The position numbers were made by a program, and so were the translations under genes. Positions 57,760 through 64,000 of a DNA stretch of 64,000 nt are shown piece after piece; the stretch's first letter is position 1, and each line of letters begins with the position of its first letter. Below the pieces are notes generated by a model that had not been told where the DNA came from, made no database searches, and worked only from the letters and a program-made list of their open reading frames with translations. Source of the DNA: Colletotrichum lupini (Eukaryota; Ascomycota; Sordariomycetes; Glomerellales; Glomerellaceae); contig NC_064679.1 in assembly GCF_023278565.1 (NCBI RefSeq), forward strand, positions 2,046,001 to 2,110,000, given 5' to 3'.

Positions 57760-58902
57760 ATGGACGACTTACAGGCTGCGGATGACACCAATGGCGGACT
57801 CTCTAGTGTCATAGAAGTCCAAATCGACCCCGATGGAGACCTCACCTTGCGCGCGGGGCAGCAGACAGACAAGCCCGAAAGGCTATTCCACGTCTGCGCC
57901 AGCGCCTTGCGACGTTCATCGCAGGTCTGGAAGAAGATGCTCTTTGGTCCATTCAAAGAATCTAAACCGGCGTTTGGGCCATGGGTGGTGAATCTCCCTG
58001 AAGACGACCCCGAGGCTTTAGAAATAATCCTCAATATCATCCACGCGAACTTCCCCTTGGTCCCGAATACACCTGACCTGTTTGAGCTTTATGAGATTTT
58101 TCAGATGGCGAACAAATACGACATGATTCCGGCTCTGAAACCTTGGGCTGTTTCTTGGTTGCATGTGGCGGAGAATTGCCAAAAGGGCACGAATCGCTTT
58201 GAAGGCCGAGAGAGGGCAGCATTGTCCTATGTGGCGTGGGAGTTGGGGCAGGCTGAGCTGCATAGGCAGATGGTCAAGGAATTGATCATGTATTCCTCGC
58301 TCAGCGAAGACGAACGCATGGTCAGCCAGAAGGTGTTGTTGGATGACGTTGGTCCTATCGGCCCACCCGGTCTACTTGGTAACATCTATGCCTGCTTTAC
58401 CCCTTGGATCTGCTGCCGTGCTTGAGGGGATTGCTGACAGGAGTCTGTAGAGATTCTTCACAGACAGCGAGAAGACATCATCAACACCCTACCACTCCAA
58501 ATTAACTCCGTCATCAGAGAACTCATGTTCAACGACGGGTGCTGTGTTGATAAGAGGGCCACCTGTGAGGACAGGAAGCATTGAAACTTCATTATCCTAG
58601 GCAGCTTGATGAGAGGCATGGGCGACGCAAGTGGTGGTGTTGGGTTTGAAGTGAAGTGTGATCGGATGGAAGCTGTGGCGAGCTTTATGGATCGCATTCG
58701 GAGCATTGCTAACGAGATATGCTTCCATGATGGGCATACTACCCGATGCAACCCAGGCCCGAAGATTCAATTCATGTTGAAGAAGATTACCAAGGGGCGT
58801 ATTGTTAGGCTAACGAAGAGCAGTATTCAAAAGATGGAACAGAGGCGTGAAGAATTCGGATTGGGGCCAGAAAGGGCAAGAACGCCAGAAGAAATTTCAT
58901 AA
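57760..58902 (+). CDS. BTB/POZ-domain protein
   Basis: Three exons, 57760-58378, 58451-58564 and 58601-58902, join in phase 1 at both introns to give 344 residues. The BTB fold covers about residues 15-115: VIEVQIDPDGDLTLRAG, FHVCASALRRSSQVWKKML, then NLPEDDPEALEIILNIIHANF and the FELYEIFQMANKYDM helix. The downstream part is helical, with a Cys-rich spot (CCVDKRATC) across the second junction, a pattern often seen after fungal BTB domains. The two introns are short (72 and 36 bp); the second is near the lower limit for fungal introns and should be checked. If either intron were retained, the frame would stop early. Such proteins usually mediate dimerisation or Cullin-3 binding; nothing more specific can be said. 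Confidence 0.75.
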
Positions 58903-59015
58903 TTTTTGAATGCACTGGGCCCATATATAAGATGCAAACATTCATTGTAATATTATGATCAATCCTATTAATGCATATGACTAACTAAAGAAACGCTCAG
59001 GATATTATTATGCAT

Positions 59016-60646
59016 TTAGCTCATAATGCCCTTGTGGCCGTCACCATCAGCATCCTTGAAGGGGTTCAGCTTGTCAACAAGCGAGATCTTCTTTCCAGTC
59101 GCGTCATGCGTGGCATGGTCAGTGGTTGAGGATTTGCCGGCACCGCTGTGGCTGGTGCTAGTGCCAGTTGAGCCGAAGCGGGGCTAAGAATATGGTCAGA
59201 ATACTGTGAGTAGATAATATGATTTGACGCTAGACTCACCTCAGATTTATTCAGGCCTGAGCTGCCGTGAGTTGCAGTGGTAGGGCTGCCAGAAGTGGTG
59301 TAGTTGCTACCAGAAGTCTGGGTGCCGGTAGGGTGAGTTCCGTGCATAATACCTTGGGCGGTGGTGATTGACTTGTCACCTACAGTTTGGTTGTGGGCGA
59401 TGTTATCGCGGCCAGTAGTCTGGTTATGGGACAGGTTGCCAGTTCCGGTTGTGTTGTTGGCACGAGTGTTAGCAGCCTGAGCTGCAGCAAGGCTTTCGGT
59501 GCCGTGCGTACCAGTGGTGTTGTGGGAGCCGAGGGGGTTGTGAGTGCCGGTGGTGTTGTTGTGGCCGTGATGGGTGGCAGCACCAGCGGCGGCAGCGCCG
59601 GCAGCAGCGGTAGCAGCCCCGGATCCGGAGTGAGTGTTGTGCTGGTTGACACGTTGGCTCTCGAGACCGGTGTGGCCGAGACCGCGGTCGTTCACGCCGT
59701 GGGTGGCAGTCTCATTGTTGTGGTGCTTGTGGGCAGCCAATGCAGCTCCTCCTGCGGCAGCGGTGCCAGCAGCAGTGGTGCCCTTGCCGGGGCCAGAGTG
59801 GTGATGGCTGTCAAGGCCGCGCTCGTGCTCGTTCTTGTCCTCGTGGTGCTTGTGAGCGGCAACTGCAGCACCGCCAGCGGCGGCAGTGCCGACGGCTGCC
59901 TTGCCGGCCCCGTGGCTGTGGTCATGGCTATGACCAATTCCTGACTGGTGAGCGTTACCGAGATCCTTGTGGTACTTGTCAGGGCAACCCTCAAACTCGT
60001 CGTAGCGGTGGTGACGAGGGCCGTCCGTGAGACTTCCCTTCTCCCTGGTGAACTCTTCGAGAGTCTTTACAGGGAGAGTGGTAGCCTCGTGGTGAATAGG
60101 CTTGGCGTGGTGTGTCTCGTGAATGGGAATAGTGGTGTGGACAATATGAGGCTGGATAGTATCCTTCTGAATAACAGGCTGGATGTGCTCATGGATATGG
60201 TGGTGCACTCTCTCACCAGTGACCGCGGGGGCAGTGGTCGAAGTGTGAGTGGTCTCGTGTGTAGTAGAAGTGTCCTTGAACTTTGCGTGTTCCCGGTCGA
60301 GAGTGTCCTTGGTTTCTCTCTCGTTTCCGTGGTCGAAAGTCTTGTGTGCAACCGGAACGATGTTGTGGTGGTGCTTCTCGGGGCTGGGAATTGAGACAAT
60401 CAGTTGGAAGGCTTTACACAATGTAGATAGCATTGCTTACAGAGTCTCCTGGTGCTTAACAGGCTGAATGGTAGTATGGTGGTGATCTTGGTGAACCTCC
60501 TTGTCGACAGCTGTGGTAACTTCCTCGTGGCGATGGGGACGGATCTGCTCCTCGGTCACAGCTCTGTTGACATCTTCATCGACACTGGTCTTGTGGTGAC
60601 CGTCCTTGGAGATGAAGGAAGAAACGGCTTGCTTAGCTCTATCCAT
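59016..60646 (-). CDS. histidine-rich hydrophilic allergen-like protein
   Basis: A 505-residue, highly polar protein from exons 60646-60441, 60383-59240 and 59183-59016; all junctions keep phase. The N-terminal third (KQAVSSFISKDGHHKTSVDE, then HEEVTTAVDKEVHQDHHHTT and HHHIHEHIQPVIQKDTIQP) matches a widespread fungal family annotated as allergen-like, whose role is unknown. The middle is Gly/Ala/His-rich with two copies of the unit GTAAAGGAA-AAHKHH (about 59715-59770 and 59838-59893) and four NTTG-type repeats. The C-terminus, LVDKLNPFKDADGDGHKGIMS, is conserved-looking. There is no signal peptide. The composition suggests an unfolded, LEA-like or metal-binding stress protein, which is inference. 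The core promoter has a TATATATA box. Confidence 0.85.
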
Positions 60647-60739
60647 GATTGCGGTTGTTATTTATGTTAGGTGATTATTGGTTGAGTTGTTGTGATTGAA
60701 TTGTATCGCAAGAGGGTTTTAGGGATGATGAAGTTGCAG

Positions 60740-60747
60740 TATATATA
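60740..60747 (-). promoter_or_regulatory. TATA box of the allergen-like gene
   Basis: TATATATA about 95-100 bp upstream of the ATG at 60646. A consensus-like box at this distance suggests a regulated and potentially strong promoter, consistent with a stress-inducible gene. Confidence 0.55.
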
Positions 60748-63233
60748 GGCATCAAGTTGACCAATATTCACTAACCTTCAGGCATCGAAGAAGCATCTGA
60801 AAATTGCACAGTCCCTCACCAAAGGAACAAAAACGTCATAAGACATTGAACTTCAGCTGTCCTAGTACTAACGCCGCGTAGAGATTCGCTGAATCTCGAA
60901 TTCATTCCCCATCGGCGACTGGAATTCCCGTCCAAAGCGGCCAAAGCTAGGGAATCCGATGCAACACGTCATTCAGAGATCATGATGAGCCTGGACTCAT
61001 CGAAACCAAACGCCTCAAGGTTTGTGCCGAAGAGCTAAACGTTGAAACGGACCATCTGGGGAAGCTGGAATTCGGAGCTACTATTCTGCCACTGACGAGG
61101 GTGAGGAACGACTGAGCTGGACAATCTTGGCATGGCGCCTAGCGGTGGATAACATCCAATGTTATCGGAGGAATGAGTCCTGTGAGTTAAGCCTCATTAG
61201 TGCGATACGTTGGGCCCCGTTCGACGGAAGAAGGCTTGATCTCAGTTCTCAGGAATCCCGGCGTGGTGGCGCAGACAGGTGTGTCTTGACTAGTCTTGCG
61301 CTAGGCTTGGGTAGCTCCAGATGTACGGCGTCATTATGGATGCGGCTATGGCCCGCGTCGTCGGAAATGGATAGTACTGTGGGAATTCCTCACAACGATC
61401 GCGGGGTACAGCGAATAATCGAGAGTCAGCAAAGCTTAGAGCAGTTGACCTGTCAATATTTTGGCCATTTGCGCGTGTCAAGGTTCCCAAATTGGCTTTT
61501 GCGGTAAGGGAATTCTCCGAGAACAATGATGAGCATTCGCATTGCATACCTATTAGGCAAGGAGTGAGAAGCGGAGCAGGATCCGTTAGAAGTCAAGTTG
61601 AAGGCAAGCAAACTTTGGTCATCAGCATTTCCCTCGGCAGCATCGGGGGTAGATCAGCGATGCGTTTGCCTCTCGTGTCTCTTTGCAGACCACTGGCGTC
61701 TACTACTACAACGCATTGGGTTGAATAGTCTACACAAGCTCTGGAAACTATGATCCGTACCAATCATGTCTCCCAAGAATGAATAGCTACATTGCTGTAG
61801 AAGCTGTTGTGAGAAGTACCTATGTTGCGTCTCAGTGACCGCAACAGTCTCCACCCATGTGAATGAAAGCCTCAGTGTCTTAGAACGAGTCCATTCTGGG
61901 AGGCTCTGAAATTGAATCCCCAAATGACGAAATCATTGCATCTCCTTACTTTTGAGCCGGCAAGTTCGAGAGTTGCTAGCCGGTGTCTACGTATATGTAG
62001 CGCACAAACTCGTGCTGCAACTGTGGCTGGTCCGGTGGCTGAAGGTGAGGTTGGATCGACGGCCGCTCTGAGTTAATACCCACTCCAGGTTAAGCAGTTA
62101 CAGTGCTTATTTAGTCGAAAGAAAGGCTTCATTTTTGTTTCCGAGGCGGCTGAAGTAACATTCACGTTCATTGAAAATTCTCAGGAGGATGTGTGTATTT
62201 GTGTGTTCATTGTCATGCTGCGTTGACCTGTTCTTGATAGCTTGTGCTCACAGTTCCGAGGTGACGCCAATATCTAGAAGATCTCGATACCTTGTATGCT
62301 GCAAGAAGGCCGCAACTACTCTTATTCACACGCTTTTACCTGGAAGCAGCCTTCATTATTCAAACGTACGAGATCTCGATCACAATTTAGCCCGGAAGTC
62401 CGAATAAGGCTTGGTGTAACGACGACGGGCCCATCTCTCCGACGAGGGGGTGGGTGGGGGTTCTGAGTTGGTCTACGACAGGGAGGAACGCCAAACTCGA
62501 GGCTAGTGCAGAGCAAATTGGAGATCTAGAAACGAGGTTCTAACAAGTGTAATCGTCTTTGGGCACCAAGGATGAGAGGGCACGATGTGCATCACGCGCA
62601 AGCACCTACATGCGTTAAGCCGTTTTGATGTCAACTTATGGGATGCAGCTAACACGGAGCATCCGAGCGGCCTAGTGGTGGCTGGATTGCACGTGGCCCT
62701 AGCATGGCGAGATTCAATTATTCCATCGGGCTCGTGGGATCTTATTCGATGGCTAGACTAGCTAGTCGAGTACTCTCTCGTAAACCCTCTGCTCAAAACT
62801 GCCGACTGAAGCTGTCAAGGACTAGATTCTGGCCATATCAATCGGGGGACACCGGACAGTAAATTGCCCCTTTGTCATAGGTCGTCCATTGTTTGAGCGC
62901 TGTGCTCGTAATGAATACCTATACCATGTCCGTTTACGACCATCCTAAAGATGTCCATCGTGATCCTCGAAAAGTTTCCCTTGATGACAAGACGGGACTA
63001 CTGAACTAGGGAATAGACGTCAAGGCCCCCAAGGTGTATGAGCTTGGGGAGTGTTTTAAGGGTGACGCTTTACTGGGACCAGAATTAGGAACAGAAACGG
63101 TCGACAGATTAAGACAAACGACCACGAACGGAACAGATCAATCACACAGTGTGACTGTGTTCGTTGTCCTTGGATTTGAAAGACATCTGATATCCCACAG
63201 CATTCCAAAACAGCTCAAGCCCCCGCCTAAAGC
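60748..63233. other. 2.5 kb intergenic region
   Basis: No supported gene. The longest frames (plus 61127-61507, minus 61654-61923) lack domains and splice structure. No tRNA-like or repeat structure noticed. Confidence 0.5.
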
Positions 63234-64000
63234 TCAAGCGTAACGCCTTTCCTTTTCCTGCCACCTCAAGGGCATAGCTTCTCCAACCGTGCCAAATGCG
63301 ACATACCCAGTTTCCTCCGAAGGTCTGACATCGCCGATGCAAACTCGCACTCCTTTGATCCTTTTGACCTGACTGGTACCATCCTCCAGTGAGCTCTGTT
63401 GGGCTATGTTCACGTGCGGGCTATCTCTCAAGAAGTACGTGGCTCGATCCAGTACGTCAGGTCCTCGTCTGAGACAACTGAAGATGCTAGCTGCAACACC
63501 CGAAGCCAGCATAACTGTCGATGCGATGAATAGAATTGAAATCCAGAGTCCGCTGACACGCACTACTAACTCATCCGGTGTTCTCATACCCGTGGTATTT
63601 TGAACAATCGTGTTTTCGATTTCCCGGTTGAGGGAATGTACCTGGAAGTTGAAGTCGCCGGTGATGTTGCGTGACGCCACGGAGGCAAGCCAGAAGGTGT
63701 TGAGCAGCTGGGAGAATCGCTGTGAAAATACTGCATCTCCTACCTCGTAAATATCAGTTCCATTGTAAGAGCCGATGCCCGGTGCGGAAAAAGGGGCGGC
63801 CGGGTGGGTGAAGTAGGTTTCCAAAGGTGAAGGGTATGGTTTGTACCATGCGCCATTCTCCGCCTCCCATGTTGTCAAGGTGACTCGCATGAACGTTGTC
63901 ATGAATAAGTCAAAAACTCCTGCCGGTGCCATTTTCTGGGATCCTTCCGCAATGGCACCATCCAATACTGTCGTAACTGTCATATTGTCTGGCTTCTCAA
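63234..64000 (-). CDS. polytopic membrane protein, C-terminal part (gene continues beyond the window)
   Basis: Only the 3' end is present: about 255 codons, open through the window edge at 64000. The visible part has an extracellular-looking region with N-glycosylation sequons (NGT, NIT, NTT). It contains SQRFSQLLNTFWLASVASRNITGDF, which resembles the C-terminal part of large fungal membrane proteins of unknown function (DUF6536-like, my impression only). One clear helix follows (about WISILFIASTVMLASGVAASIF, followed by CLRRGPDVLDRA), then a cytosolic tail of about 75 residues. The ATG at 63983 is probably internal, because the frame stays open upstream of it. The N-terminal domains are outside the window. 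Confidence 0.7.
   Translation of the reverse strand, partial: EKPDNMTVTTVLDGAIAEGSQKMAPAGVFDLFMTTFMRVTLTTWEAENGAWYKPYPSPLETYFTHPAAPFSAPGIGSYNGTDIYEVGDAVFSQRFSQLLNTFWLASVASRNITGDFNFQVHSLNREIENTIVQNTTGMRTPDELVVRVSGLWISILFIASTVMLASGVAASIFSCLRRGPDVLDRATYFLRDSPHVNIAQQSSLEDGTSQVKRIKGVRVCIGDVRPSEETGYVAFGTVGEAMPLRWQEKERRYA

Noticed and set aside
59387..59944. 185-codon plus-strand Val/Ser/Gly-rich frame
   Set aside because: It is antisense to the repetitive region of the allergen-like gene; low complexity explains the open frame.

Overview
The window reads as nuclear DNA of a filamentous ascomycete (Pezizomycotina, probably Sordariomycetes). The genes carry short introns with GTAAGT-like donors and are widely spaced on both strands. 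Typical fungal families are present: a Zn2Cys6 regulator, MFS transporters, a heme-thiolate peroxidase, a BBE-like oxidase and a PTH11/rhodopsin-type membrane protein. The transposons show the signature of repeat-induced point mutation (RIP). All exon joins were worked out by hand and checked for reading phase.

Left arm (1-8.4 kb): a possible decayed polyketide-synthase fragment near 0.7 kb, then a five-exon siderophore-type MFS transporter (1714-3767) convergent with a secreted BBE-like FAD oxidoreductase (4071-6276, minus). The next 2 kb shows no gene.

Transposon-damaged centre (8.4-24.1 kb): a rhodopsin-domain membrane protein gene (8429-12338) is cut in two by a 5'-truncated LINE (9282-11887). 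The LINE has a CAAA-type tail and a perfect 13-bp target-site duplication. A second AT-rich block (about 12.98-24.1 kb) holds a complete but dead Ty3/gypsy element (13620-19914, minus, 212-bp LTRs) inserted into older, more heavily mutated DNA that I could not identify. CpA and TpG dinucleotides are nearly absent from both blocks, as expected of RIP close to saturation.

Carbohydrate cluster (24.9-33.6 kb): a short heme-thiolate peroxidase, then a GH13 alpha-glucosidase (minus), a divergently transcribed MFS sugar permease, and a Zn2Cys6 activator. The last three reproduce the maltase, permease and activator composition of MAL loci.

Right arm (34.6-64 kb): mostly housekeeping-type genes. They are a small membrane-anchored protein, a microbial-type PARG, a BCS1-like AAA ATPase, a GT31-type glycosyltransferase, a KES1/OSH4-type oxysterol-binding protein, a membrane-anchored ubiquitin hydrolase, an F-box-like protein, an MDR-family reductase with an unusual C-terminal tail, a BTB protein, a histidine-rich allergen-like protein, and the 3' part of a polytopic membrane protein running off the window end. 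I found no rRNA, tRNA or CRISPR. Family assignments come from reading motifs, not from database searches.
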